A DNA stretch of 64,000 nucleotides from NCBI GenBank assembly GCA_002007465.1, contig LNAC01000780.1, forward strand, positions 310,001-374,000. The letters run 5' to 3'. Under the pieces are notes generated by a model. It was not told the origin of the DNA. It worked only from the letters and a program-made list of their open reading frames with translations, and made no database searches. Both the position numbers and the translations under genes were made by a program. Positions within the stretch are counted from its first letter, which is position 1; each line of letters begins with the position of its first letter. Positions 1 through 10,400 of this stretch are shown one piece after another. Origin of the DNA: Ailurus styani. Its lineage: Eukaryota; Chordata; Mammalia; Carnivora; Ailuridae.

Positions 1-182
1 CCCCAATTTCACTAATAAGGACTGAGTTACAGAGATGTTAAGCATCTTTTAACTTACCCAAAGTCTCATCATTATTATCCAGAATTTGCTCCAGGTTGAC
101 TGACTCTTAAGCACAACTGTTTGGGTCTATATGTGGAATATGAAGAAACTGGTGTGTCTCATTCCAGCTGTTTTTTTATTCT

Positions 183-380
183 TTTTTTTTTTTTTTAAAG
201 ATTTTTTTATTTATTTGACAGAGGGAGAGAGATCACAGGTAGGCAGAGAGGCAGGCAGAGAGAGGAGGAAGCACGCTCCCCGCTGAGCAGAGAGCCTGAT
301 GTGGGCCTCGATCCCAGGACCCTGAAATCATGACCTGAGCCGAAGCAGAGGCTTTAATCCACTGAGCCACCCAGGCGCCC
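183..380 (-). mobile_element. CanSINE (tRNA-derived SINE), inverted
   Basis: Reads in reverse from a GGGCGCCTGGGTGGCTCAG head at 380 to an A-rich tail (T-run) near 183, with the CT-rich middle seen as GAGAGAG. It is flanked by a perfect 15 bp target-site duplication, TGTTTTTTTATTCTT, at 169-183 and 381-395, as expected of L1-mobilised insertion. The head matches the young, mustelid-type CanSINE. Non-coding. Confidence 0.95.
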
Positions 381-527
381 TGTTTTTTTATTCTTGAGTA
401 GAATTCGGCAACTGGGGAAAAAAAATCTCTTCTAGCCTGTTTATTTTTGTTTGCTTGCTTGTTTGTTTGTTTTTCCTAGAATGAGCCTGTATTGTTTTTG
501 TAATGATTAATTAAAAAAAAACAAACA

Positions 528-770
528 GGGCGCCTGGGTGGCTCAGTGGGTTAAAGCCGCTGCTTTCGGCTCAGGTCATGATCCCAGGGTCCTGGGATCG
601 AGGCCNNNNNNNNNNNNNNNNNNNNNNNNNNNNNNNNNNNNNNNNNNNNNNNNNNNNNNNNNNNNNNNNNNNNNNNNNNNNNNNNNNNNNNNNNNNNNNN
701 NNNNNNNNNNNNNNNNNNNNNNNNNNNNNNNNNNNAAAAAAAAAAAAAAACAAAAAAACAAAAAAAAAAA
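528..770 (+). mobile_element. CanSINE split by an assembly gap
   Basis: The SINE head runs from GGGCGCCTGG at 528 to GGGATCGAGGCC at 605. The sequence is then unknown to 735 and resumes in an A-rich tail. The missing 130 bases are about what the second half of a CanSINE plus tail would need, so the gap probably hides only SINE sequence. Confidence 0.9.
606..735. other. Assembly gap (130 N)
   Basis: A run of N inside a CanSINE. Apparent open reading frames crossing it (538-904) are artefacts. Confidence 0.98.
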
Positions 771-1927
771 CACCTGGCATTAGAGAAAGATCCACTGTGT
801 CTCCTGAAAGAACAGTTTTAGTACTAAATATTCTCCAAACTTCTTTGAACCTGGAAGATAGTTTTGGAGAGCATTTTGAAGAACTAGTGTTCTTTTTAAA
901 ATAATACCTTTGGGAGAAGGAACTAAAACAGTAGATTCATTTTCCCAGGTCCCTTTACTTTGCTGACAGCTGTGTTCCCAGGACCACTACCTCAGGAAAT
1001 AATGCTGAAAGCAATGCCACTTTACTATTTATTAAGGATATAATGTATGTTTTCATTAATACTTTAACCTTGGCCCTTTTCAGTGACTTGTGAAAGGGAA
1101 AAGTTTTTGTTGTTGATATAATTTACTTTTTTAATGAATTAAATGATTATCTGACATTTTGCAACGTCTGATTGAAGCAGACAGGTCTGCATTTCATTAC
1201 CAAGTTATGTAGGTTGCAGATGAACCTATTCTCCTTCCATCTGACTCTCCATGTCTGGTATTGATGTATATCACTGCAAGCCAGTGCCTTCTCTTCTCCC
1301 GTATATCCCCACTCAGCCTAAGAAATTTCATATACATTAACTGCTACAAAGTGTTTATGCCAAAATCCAGAGTGAGGGTTAATTATTGGGGGAAGTCCCT
1401 TTCCCCGAGCAATCTGCACATTTATTAAAAAATCCTTATGGCAGTTCGTGCAAGCACAAGGCTTTTGAAGCCTTCTATAAAGGGCTTATTCAACTGCATT
1501 GATTAAATCCCACGTAATTAGACTCAGTTCAAGGTCACTAAGAACAGTGATATGTTTCTACAGAAACATTCACATTCTTTTCACCTACCTCCCATTTCCT
1601 TTCTTTCTTTCTTTTTTAAATTAACATTGCTGCAAGCCCTCTGAACTGGAGAAACTTCATAGCAGTGTCCTTGGTTCCAAGAATAAGAGTTTAGTTTAAA
1701 AATTTGTGATATTTACTTCCTCATCAAATAATTATATAGAACCTACTCTGTGCCAAGTCTGGAGAAATTTTTTTAAAATAATAATAAATAAGATGTAGTC
1801 TCTTCCCCCAAAAGAGCTTTATAACCTAGCAGAGATCAGAGGCTAGTAAGGTATTCTTGCAATGCAGGACAAATAGTGCTTATAAATGGAGGTAAAACTG
1901 AACTCCATGGAACCAATCAGGACACAC
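771..1927. other. Unique, repeat-poor intergenic block
   Basis: No recognisable interspersed repeat and no coding signal. The part at about 1,140-1,570 is free of repeats and low-complexity sequence and contains regulatory-like motifs: a TCAAGGTCA nuclear-receptor half-site (1,529-1,537), a perfect inverted repeat AAGGCTT-3nt-AAGCCTT (1,458-1,474), and ATGTTTCT-AC-AGAAACAT (1,552-1,569). Function is inferred only. Confidence 0.4.
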
Positions 1928-1942
1928 AAGAAGAAATTTTCT

Positions 1943-2160
1943 CTTTTTTTTCTTTTTTTTTTAAGATTTTTTTTTAATTTATTTATTTGACACAGAGAGA
2001 GATCAGATCACAAGTAGGCAGAGAGGCAGGCAGAGAGAGAGAGGAGGAAGCAGGCTCCCCGCTGAGCAGGGAGCCCGATGCGGGCCTCAATCCCAGGACC
2101 CTGAGATCATGACCTGAGCTGAAGGCAGAGCCTTTAACCCACTGAGCCACCCAGGCGCCC
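1943..2160 (-). mobile_element. CanSINE, inverted
   Basis: Complete inverted element with its head (CCAGGCGCCC) ending at 2,160 and its tail as T-rich sequence after 1,943. The target-site duplication AAGAAGAAATTTTCT occurs at 1,928-1,942 and 2,161-2,175 without mismatch. It is close to the young mustelid-type sequence. Confidence 0.95.
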
Positions 2161-2473
2161 AAGAAGAAATTTTCTTCACATGAACTGCACACTCTATGGT
2201 AAGAAACCCAACAGAAAAATCTTTCACTCAAAAGGCAAGTATGTGCACAAGGTCACTCCCTTGGCAACTTCAAATCTCTGTTCATTCACCTTCAACTTCT
2301 GTTTCCATGCCAGGTCATGTACTGAATATACACAATCACATATATCGCATTATTTTAAACCTAAGGATTTGTGAGGCAATTACTACTCTGTTTTCATACA
2401 AGAAAGCTCATACAGAGGTTCACTTCCTCAAAGCCACACAGTTTGGAAAAAGCTGGATTAGAATATGAACCTA

Positions 2474-2691
2474 GGGACACATGGGTGGCTCAGTCAGTTA
2501 AGAGTCTGCCTTCACCTCAGATCATGATGGGTGTGGTCCTGGGGTCCAGCCCCACTTTGGGCTCCCTGCTCAGCAGGAAGCCTACTTCTCCCTCTCTTTG
2601 CCCACCCCTCCCCCCCCACCGTTCGTGCTCTCGCTATTTCTGTCTCTCTCCTTTAAATAAATAAATAAATAAATGCTTTAAAAAAAGAAGA
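2474..2691 (+). mobile_element. CanSINE, older subfamily
   Basis: Begins GGGACACATGGGTGGCTCAG and uses the CAGTTAAGAGTCTGCCTTC form rather than the GGTTAAAGCC form, so it belongs to an older caniform subfamily. It ends in an (AAAT)n and A-rich tail. Imperfect target-site duplication AGAATATGAAC(C)TA at 2,460-2,473 and 2,692-2,704. Confidence 0.92.
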
Positions 2692-2704
2692 AGAATATGA
2701 ACTA

Positions 2705-3461
2705 ATTTTCCTGCCTTGAGACCACTGATTATCCTGTTGCACCATGATTGTGACTAGCTTTTATCTGAAGCTCTTGCATGAATGTCCTGTTGGTTGAGCT
2801 GGAGGGAACATAAAGTATATCTGGAAGACATCCCAAGGGCTTGTTTCCTCTATAATTCAGTCTTGCATGGTCGGGAGTATTTCCTTTTATATATTTGTGG
2901 GCAAAATTTTTTGCCTATTCACTCAATATTGAACCTAATTATACTTCTGAGATAAACTAATTTTCCAAATGACCATAAAAGTTTAAGTATTAATTGAAAT
3001 ACAAATCAATAGGGCTATTCTTTATCTTAATTTCTTTCAGTTTCTGATAATACCAGTCTCATAATCATGACCCATTTGGAGAACTTAACCTTAAAACACT
3101 CAACAAGAAACAAAGGGCTTTGCATTAAATGTTCTATTTCTGGTTTCTTTTACATTCATCCTAAAACATTTTTTATCCTGAAACTGTTTGCTAATCTGAT
3201 GTGTCTATATAATTAAATGGTGTAGCCAGTATTCAAATAACTACATGAAGGTATCACAAGGTAAGTGAGGCTAACATTATTGCATCCTGAAAGACAAATC
3301 AGCCATGTAGAGAAATGGCCCACACCAAAATGTTTGAACAGCTAGCTGTCTCTGATTATTTTGGCACTTTTCCCACATCAAAACAAGAGCAGAAAGAAAC
3401 TGTCATCTAGTTGACTACACTGTAATAATAATTTCTACAGTTTATTGAGTACCTTTATACT
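2705..3461. other. Unique AT-rich sequence, nothing recognised
   Basis: No repeat family, RNA gene or open reading frame of note recognised. Confidence 0.5.
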
Positions 3462-3525
3462 GTACTGTGTATCTATCGCTACATAACAAATTACCCCAAA
3501 GCTCTGCAACTTAAGACAACAAACC

Positions 3526-3654
3526 GGGGTGCCTGGCTGGTTCAGTCGGTTAAGTGTTTGCCTTCAGCTGGTCCTGGGATCGAGCCCCACATTGGGCTAC
3601 CTGCTCAGTGGGAAAACTGTTTCTCCCTTGCCTTCTGCTGCTTGCCCTGTTCAT

Positions 3655-3704
<50 letters not shown>

Positions 3705-3732
3705 AAATAAATAAAATCTTTTCTAAAAATTT
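3526..3732 (+). mobile_element. CanSINE inside an old LTR
   Basis: Starts GGGGTGCCTGGCTGG and has the older CAGTCGGTTAAG box. It contains a 46-base (CT)n tract at 3,655-3,700 and ends in an (AAAT)n tail. The target duplication AAGACAACA is at 3,513-3,521 and again at 3,740-3,748, just before the U6 copy, so the U6/L1 unit landed in this SINE's 3' flank and is younger. Confidence 0.9.
3655..3700 (+). repeat. (CT)n microsatellite
   Basis: Uninterrupted CT dinucleotide tract expanded from the pyrimidine-rich part of the enclosing CanSINE. Confidence 0.97.
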
Positions 3733-3748
3733 AAAGAAAAAGACAACA

Positions 3749-3855
3749 GTGCTCACTTGGGTAGCACATATACTAAAATTAGAATGATACAGAGAAGATT
3801 AGCATGGCCCCTGCACAAGGATGATGCGCAAATTCATGAAGCGTTCCATATTTTT
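3749..3855 (+). pseudogene. U6 snRNA retropseudogene, 5' part of a U6/L1 chimera
   Basis: Full-length match to U6 spliceosomal snRNA, 107 nt, starting GTGCTCACTT and ending CGTTCCATATTTTT. The ACAGAGA segment that pairs with the 5' splice site is intact, as is the following AGATTAGCATGGCCCC stem region. I count about nine differences from mammalian U6, several at former CpGs. The upstream bases are SINE tail, so there is no U6 promoter (proximal element or TATA box) at the right place. It is fused directly to an L1 3' end, and the joint unit has one pair of target duplications. It is not expected to be transcribed as U6. Confidence 0.95.
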
Positions 3856-4146
3856 ATATGATCTCTCTGATATGAGGAACTTGAGGGGCTGGGCGGGGGG
3901 TTGTGGGGGGTCTGGAGGGAAAAAATGAAGCACGATGGGACAGGGAAGGAGACAAACCATAAGAGACTCTTAATCTCACAAAACAAACTGAGGGTTGCTA
4001 GGGGGTGGGAGGGTAGGGATAGGGTGGCTGGGTTATGGACATTGGGGAGGGTTTGTGCTATGGTGAGTGCTGTGAAAGGTGTAAGCCTGATGATTCACAG
4101 ACCTGTACCCCTGTGGCATATAATAATAAAAGAAAAGAAAAGAAAG
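3856..4146 (+). mobile_element. L1 3' end, 3' part of the U6/L1 chimera
   Basis: Carnivore L1 3' sequence beginning ATATGATCTCTCTGATATG, with a G-rich 3' UTR and an A-rich tail. The same sequence is seen in the L1 at 59,849-60,257. No target duplication separates it from U6. Instead AAAGAAAAAGACAAC flanks the whole unit at 3,733-3,747 and 4,147-4,161. This is the signature of reverse transcriptase switching from L1 RNA to U6 RNA during one integration. Confidence 0.93.
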
Positions 4147-4544
4147 AAAGAAAAAGACAACGGATATTATCTCATAGTTTCTGTGGAACAGAAATTCAAG
4201 AAGGGCTCATTTAGGTGATTCTGCTAAGGATCTCTCATGAGGTTGGAGGCATCCACTTCCAATATGGCTCACTGACATAGCTATTGGCAAGAACTACGGG
4301 TTCCCGTACTTGGACCTCTCCATGAGGGTTACTTGAGTGTCCTCTGACTTCCTCCTGAGCAAGTGAAGCAAGAAGGCAAGATGGAAGATACAACGTCTTT
4401 TATGATCTAGCCTCAGAAATCATAACCCACCATGTCCACAATATCCTAGAGTTTTACACATATCAGGCCTACTGAGTATCAGAGGGGCTACATAAAAACA
4501 TGAATAACAGGAAGAGAAGATAATTGGCACCACCATGAAGTCTG

Positions 4545-4735
4545 CATACCACACTACTTAGCACTTCTTAAGAACTACTTCTTTTGATCCCAGTACAGCC
4601 CCGTGAGATAAGACCACTACGAATATGATATCCATTTACATATGAGAAAACTACAATCAGAAAAGTATGATAATGAACTCAAAGCTTCTAGGTAGCATGT
4701 GTTAGAATTAAGCCAGACAGGTTTCCTTGGAGTAC
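4545..4735 (-). mobile_element. MIR-like fragment, inverted
   Basis: Diverged match in reverse to MIR: a block resembling 'ccatttacatatgagaaaac' (MIR 'ccattttacagatgaggaaac') followed by the region that would hold the tRNA-like part. Very old and weak. Confidence 0.5.
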
Positions 4736-4771
4736 TTAACCATGGACTTTCAAACTCAAGATACAAACCTA

Positions 4772-4970
4772 GGGGCACCTGGGTGGCTCCGTCTGTTAAG
4801 CAGCTGACTCTTAGTTTCCACTCAGGTCATGATCTCAGGGTCATGAGATGGAGCCCCACCTCAGGCTCCACACTCAGCATGGAATCTATTTGAGATTCTC
4901 TCCCTCTCCCTCTAACCCTTCTCCCATTCTCTCTCTCTCTCTCAAATAAAATAAATAAATTAAATCTTTA
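4772..4970 (+). mobile_element. CanSINE, older subfamily
   Basis: Head GGGGCACCTGGGTGGCTC, with the GACTCTTAGTTTC form that marks an older carnivoran subfamily. Target duplication AAGATACA(A/G)ACCTA at 4,758-4,771 and 4,971-4,984. Confidence 0.93.
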
Positions 4971-4984
4971 AAGATACAGACCTA

Positions 4985-7005
4985 GAAGGACATAAGTGTA
5001 GCATTACTGCTGAAAACCATTCTTTGGAGTAGCAAAATAATAGTGGAATTTATGTGGAAGTGAAGTCAGAGGAAAGCCAGAATGTAGGTGCAGGTGAGAG
5101 CTGCTTCCACATTGCTCTAAGAGAAGACAAAGGCTTCCTATAAGTGAAAGAGGACCCTTCTGTTCCTTGCCCATATCCTGCAAGAGTAGCCCAAACCCTA
5201 CACCTGGATTCCAGTTCATCTAGATAAAGCTGCATTCCAGAAAATGATGCTCAAGATAATGGACTTAAGTGTTCAAGAACCAATAAAGGAGAATTTCCCA
5301 CTTAACACATCAAGATCTGATATTTGCAAATCTAACTTGGTTTGGGCAATGTTGGGGGGGGGGGCACAAGCCTAAGGATGAGATCTCACTGGTTGACTTG
5401 GCCAAAGTCCTTCTCTGAAGCTGCCAATTAGCCAGATTTCAAAACTCTCTCTTCTGCTTCAATAAAAACAGATAGCTCTAAGAACTACTTGCTCACTTTT
5501 AATCATTTTGTAATCATACCTCCAAAATGATGCTTCTTGTTTCATGGAGTACCACTACCCAAGAACTAGAGTGTAATGACTGCATTCAGAATTGCACAGG
5601 AAGAATATTCCATCCTAAAACCACGTCAGCATCTTTCTAGGAACAATTCTTCCTTATTTGGGCTTAAGAATTTTCATTTTTGAAAAGTAGTTATGAACTT
5701 CAGCACCAAATCCAACTTTACTCAGAAACCTAATCTCTGCCACTTTATAAATAACAACCAAATGAGTAATACAAATGCAAATTAAACTGCAGGGGAAGAC
5801 CAGTGGCTGGAGGGGAAGAAATCCTCCCAGTATTCCTTTATCTCCTAGGTAATGAAGATGCCAGCCTGCTGCCCAGATGAGTTTGTTCTCTCCTGAGCCA
5901 TGGGGAAAGACATGAAGAGAATTGAGGGCACAGCTGTGGAATGCATCCTGAAGCCCATACACTTGGGTTCCCAAGGCTGTTTCCAAGCTTTCACACAATA
6001 ATGTTTGATTACTACAGTAACTGATGACTGTTTTTATTTGTGTTTCCCACGGTGCTGCTACAGTAGGCATCCTCAGCTTGGGACTGCTGAAAATCTTTAA
6101 TGTGTAACCACTATTTTCCATAACAATGAAGCTAACCTTGCAGGGATCAGGTCATGGAGAAGCAGGTTTTCAGAAGCAATCTAATATTTTCACAGCAGCA
6201 TCTCTCTACAGGGTTCTTTTTCAAAGTTTAGGGAGGTAGCTCTGGAGTTAGGAGTATGGAATTAGAGTACGAGTTACATTATGTCACTAGGACAGACACA
6301 AAAGCAGCCAAGGTCTCCACTTGTTCCCATGTGATCATATCCTCATGGAGTGGGGAACACCAGTCGTCAGGACATGACCGAGCCCAGTAGTGGCCAAACT
6401 GGGTTTCCTCAGATATCCAAAAGGTAAATACACAAACCCCTTCCCCGCCCAAAAAAAAAAAAAAAAAAAATCTGCTTAAGTAGAGAGTAAGTAATAGATC
6501 ATTTATAAGATATGAAGATATGATAGAAAGAATAAATGTGAGTGTGGATCACCAGCATGATGTAACTACCAAAATTCATCCCAAAAACACTTGGCAGAGC
6601 CTACCACCCACGAAGAGAGGTGTTCATGCTCTCATCTGTACCCCATCCATTGTTCTGCTCACTTCAATCTAGCAAAGGCATTCATGTCATAGCTCTCCCC
6701 ATCACCCTCATCCAAGTGGCTTTTAAGATGATCTTTTCATGCTAAACTTCCTGATGTCTTGAGGGTCTGAAGATTTTTTCACACACTGTGATAGTTTAAT
6801 AGGATGTACAATACTAATTCAAAATTCTTTTCCTCAAGAGTTAAAAATATTTCTTAGTTATCTCTTTGTATCTACTGTTACTGGCAAAAAAAAAGTCTGA
6901 TGTCCTATAAGACTCAGAAAAAGATTGATGATCTTGATTACACAAAAATTGAAACAAAAGAACTTTCAGGAAGATTGTCATTGCTTTACATTTCTGTAAT
7001 TTTTT
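4985..7005. other. Mostly unique sequence with one chance-length ORF
   Basis: No repeat family recognised apart from a short G-run near 5,355 and a 20-base A-run near 6,452. The longest reading frame of the whole window lies here on the minus strand (5,654-6,121, 155 codons). It has no recognisable domain, a composition like the flanking non-coding DNA, and no splice or promoter context I can support, so I do not call it a gene. Confidence 0.45.
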
Positions 7006-7020
7006 AAAATGCCTAGCTTA

Positions 7021-7208
7021 GGGGCACCTGGGTGGCTCAGTCATTAAGCGTCTGCCTTCAGCTCAGGTCATGATCCCAGGGTCCTGGGATAGAGCCCGCA
7101 TCAGGCTCTCTGCTCAGCGGGAAGCCTGCTTCTCTCTCTCCCACTCCCCCTGCTTGTGTTCCCTCTCTCACTGTGTCTCTCTCTGTCAAATAAATAAATA
7201 AAATATTT
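7021..7208 (+). mobile_element. CanSINE, older caniform subfamily
   Basis: Head GGGGCACCTGGGTGGCTCAG with TTAAGCGTCTGCCTTCAGC. Perfect 15 bp target duplication AAAATGCCTAGCTTA at 7,006-7,020 and 7,209-7,223. Confidence 0.95.
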
Positions 7209-7616
7209 AAAATGCCTAGCTTAGTGGGTGGCTGTTTCTGTGTTCTTTCTGTTGCAATTTCACATATCATGTGACCTGTGGAAAATTCCATTTTATACTC
7301 ATAATAACAGTGGAAAAGCACATAATATCCTGGTATTCTGAAAACACCTTTTACTTCATACACTGCCTGAAGTAGTCTTGGGGAATCCTCAGCTCCCCAG
7401 GTTACGCTTTGAGAATTATTGGTATAAAATACTTCTAAAACTAGAGAAGAAAAAGTCCAACAATGTTATTTTAAAATGAGCTAGTGAAATGAACAGACTA
7501 TTCAAGGAAAAAGGGAATGGCCCTTGGACATAAGAAATGTTAAAGCTTAGTCATATTAATAGAAACACCAACTAAAATTAGGCCAAGACTCCATTTATCA
7601 AAAGAAAAAGGTGTTT

Positions 7617-7698
7617 TCTTTCTTTTTTTCATTATGTTCAATTAGCCATCATATAGTACATTGTTAGTTCTTGATGTAGTGTTCAAAGATTCATTAGA
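7617..7698 (-). mobile_element. Short L1 3' end fragment, inverted
   Basis: T-run followed by ATTAGCCATCATATAGTAC and TTGATGTAGTGTTC, the reverse complement of a carnivore L1 3' UTR end. Severely 5' truncated. I could not identify its target duplication. Confidence 0.7.
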
Positions 7699-8705
7699 GA
7701 AGTTTGACAACATATTTTGTTGCAAGACTGTGGAGGAACCCAGTGAGCAATAAGAAATTTTGCACTCAGATTATGAGTTCTGAATACCATTTCTCTGGAA
7801 AGGGAGTTAAATATCTACAAGAAATAGCTGATTTCCAGTCCAGCGCGGAAATATACAAGATGAGCTTAGAACATTTTGTTGTAGCTAATGAAAAGGGAAC
7901 TGTTAACGAATATGAGAATCACGTCAAAACGGCTCAAGAACCAAGCTGATGCGTTCTATCAAATATGGTAGGACTTCAGCATCAATAAGGACAATATCTG
8001 CAGTAGATTACAATACACAAAATATGTTAAGTCCATGACTTCATTAAAAAACTACAAAATAATAATAATAGGTGAGCTTTGAAAAGATGATAGCAAACCA
8101 AGTCATTTTTAAAACTAATAAAGCAAAAGACTAAAGCATTTATCTTGTCTTTCCTATAAGAACTACACCAATGGATAATAAAATAGTAAGTGAAGGGAAT
8201 TTTCTTTTTATAGAAGTATTTCAGGTAATAAATGAAGAAGGAATAACAGAATTCCACCATTTTGCAATCCTGAAAAAATTGATCTAGGCACTGAAAAATT
8301 GATTGTCAATGACTTTAACATGACCAAAATATAAACAGATACTATGTGTCTCCCATGAACAACACCAGCAATAAAGTATCCTTGTTGGAAAAAAACAACT
8401 AAACAGAATCAAAGGAAGCCTCAAAATTTGATCACCTTTTTGCCAAGTTGATTGGAAATATCTACTCATCTGGCAAAGTCAAGAGACTTATACAGTTTAT
8501 GTGACATTTTCCGGGGAGCTATGTCCCATAAGTCCATAGATCTCAGGCTTACTTACCTTAAATAATCCTAGACAACTGGACATCCTGCTAAACTCTCCTA
8601 CCAGCAAAAACCATTAATTGTTTTTCGCATTCACCATCAGCAAATTTACAAAAAGATTCTACTGAGTCCACACCTTCTTTCTTTCCCAGAGCATCCCCAT
8701 AGTTT
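7699..8705. other. Unique sequence, no recognised feature
   Basis: Contains an 81-codon open frame (7,704-7,949, plus strand) that I do not recognise. No repeat match is evident to me. The remainder is AT-rich. Confidence 0.4.
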
Positions 8706-8720
8706 AGAAAAGACTTTAGA

Positions 8721-8926
8721 GGGCGCCTGGGTGGCTCAGTGGGTTAAAGCCTCTGCTTTCGGCTCAGGTCATGATCTCAGCATCCTGGGATGGAGGCCCA
8801 CATCGGGCTCTCTGCTCAGCAGGGAGCCTGCTTCCTCCTCTCCCTGTTTCTCTGCCTGCCTCTCTGCCTACTTGTAATCTCTCTCTGTGTGTCAAATAAA
8901 TAAATAAAATCTTAAAAAAAAAAAAA
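8721..8926 (+). mobile_element. Young CanSINE, mustelid-type
   Basis: Near-consensus head GGGCGCCTGGGTGGCTCAG followed by GGTTAAAGCCTCTGC, a (TAAA)n region, an AATCTT motif and a pure A tail. Target duplication AGA(A/G)AAGACTTTAGA at 8,706-8,720 and 8,927-8,941. Confidence 0.96.
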
Positions 8927-9199
8927 AGAGAAGACTTTAGACCTTAGGTTTAGGCTTAACCATTTACTTCCTTCATGCCTTTCCAGGTAGTAAGACAAAT
9001 TATTGAAAGATCACAAATGGAAACACACTGAAAGATCACAAGTAATAAAAGAGACAAATGAAACAAAACTAAAAAGTCAGAAATTAACCCATATTTATGT
9101 AAGGATTTTATATATGCTGGGGATAATAAGTCAAAATCAATGGGGAAAACAATAGATTGTTTAATAATAGGGTTGAGAAGATGGAGTCATTCTGGTAGT

Positions 9200-9713
9200 C
9201 TTACTGCAGGATGATTCCCAATGATAGCTACCTCCTGGTATTCACACTCCTGTGTAGTCCTCTCCCACACTGGGTCACAGCTGGTCTGTGTAACCAATAG
9301 CATATGTCATAGCTGAGAAAGTATTCCTGAGGTTAGGTTACAAATGACTGTGACTTCCATCCTGAGTTCTCTCCCTATTTTTTTTCCCTCTCTCTTTCAT
9401 TTCTTGCTCTGAGGAACGCAGGCAGCCATGTTGTGAGCAGCCTCCAGAGAGATTTGCATGACATGATTTCAACATGCCTCCAGACAATCGCCAGTGAGGA
9501 ACTGAGGTCTACCAAAAATTATGTGAATGCGCTTAGAATCAGATTTCCCAGGCTGGAAGTTACTGCAACCCTGGCCAGCAGGTCACCTAAAACCTGATAC
9601 GGAACCCCCCAGCCAAGGTGCTGCCAGGCTCCCAACTCTGAGGACGTAAGATTGTGTTTGTTGTCTTATCCCACTAAAGTTTAGGGTGATTTATTGTGTA
9701 GCAGCAAATAATA
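9200..9713 (+). mobile_element. MaLR (MLT1-like) LTR
   Basis: Old LTR with the 'tggtattcacactcctgtg' and 'gctggtctgtgtaaccaata' blocks early and a 3' end 'tttagggtgatttattgtg...aataatac' typical of MaLR LTRs. It is followed at once by TTTGGTACC, the usual start of the MaLR internal region, so this is a 5' LTR in plus orientation. Non-functional fossil. Confidence 0.75.
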
Positions 9714-10400
9714 CAAATTTTGGTACCAAGGTAAGATATGCCGTAACAAAAGCCTATGTGGGAGAGATGGTGAGCAGAAACTGGGCAGGTAAAGGACTTT
9801 GTGGAGAGCATTAGAGTAAAAGTCTAAATTGCCTAATTGGACTGTTTGTAGAATTTTGGACTTTAAGCAGGTTTCCAGGGAGGGCTTAAAAGAAAATGAG
9901 GAACATCTTACTGGATATTGGAGGAAAGAAGAGCCTCATTCTGTCCTGACAGAAAGTTGGACAACAGTAACTAGAAGTAATGTGGAAGTTACAAATACAC
10001 TTCATGCACTAGATGATCTAGCTAAGATTTCCACCCAGACTGGTGAAAATGCCACAGAAACATTCTTAGAGTAACATATGAGAGGGCAGAGATTAGCTGA
10101 AGAAAGGACCAATATACAGAAAGAACCAGAACTTGCTAGTTTCAAAGGTTCCCAGCCCCATTAGATGGCAAACAGTCCTAAATCTAGGAAATAGCTCTGA
10201 GCAAAGATCCTATCCAGGACACTCTCAGTGAAGCTGAAGCTGAGGAAGTGAGCAATATAAAAAAATATATCAGTAGAAATATCAAAAGTGGTGCCTAAGA
10301 GGGTCATTCTGCAAGACAAAAGAGCTCTTCAGGTTTCAAGGGTGTGACTCACAAGTCCTTTAATTCAACAAGCAGAGTTTCCAAGAACCTCAAGAGCCCA
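9714..10400 (+). mobile_element. MaLR internal region, decayed
   Basis: Begins TTTGGTACCAAGGTAAG after the LTR. It has blocks such as GTGGGAGAGATGG, AGAATTTTGGAC and ATGAGGAACATCTTACTGGA that fit the non-coding-like MaLR internal sequence. An 81-codon frame (9,829-10,074) is a remnant here, not a gene. The 3' boundary is uncertain and may reach 10,760. I see no 3' LTR in plus orientation before 11,000. Confidence 0.65.

Larger units (their letters stand above)
3462..4450 (-). mobile_element. Ancient MaLR/ERVL-type LTR, interrupted
   Basis: Two outer pieces (3,462-3,522 and 4,162-4,450) join into one old LTR-like sequence. The first has the CTATCGCTACATAACAAATT and ACTTAAGACAAC blocks. The second has the TTATCTCATAGTTTCTGTGG block and a TCTCTCATGAGGTTG block. 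I read these as the reverse complement of an MLT1-like LTR end, though MLT2-type families are similar, so orientation and family are tentative. It hosts a CanSINE and then a U6/L1 chimera. Confidence 0.6.

Noticed and set aside
538..904. Open frames crossing the N gap
   Set aside because: Unknown bases were read through; the known part is SINE and A tail.
3749..3855. Functional U6 gene
   Set aside because: No proximal sequence element or TATA box in the upstream bases, which are SINE tail; several substitutions; fused to L1 with a target duplication.
7704..7949. 81-codon frame next to an L1 3' fragment
   Set aside because: No recognisable domain or gene context; length is ordinary for chance in this AT-rich DNA.
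9829..10074. Possible small gene (81 codons)
   Set aside because: Lies inside the MaLR internal region; a retroelement remnant.
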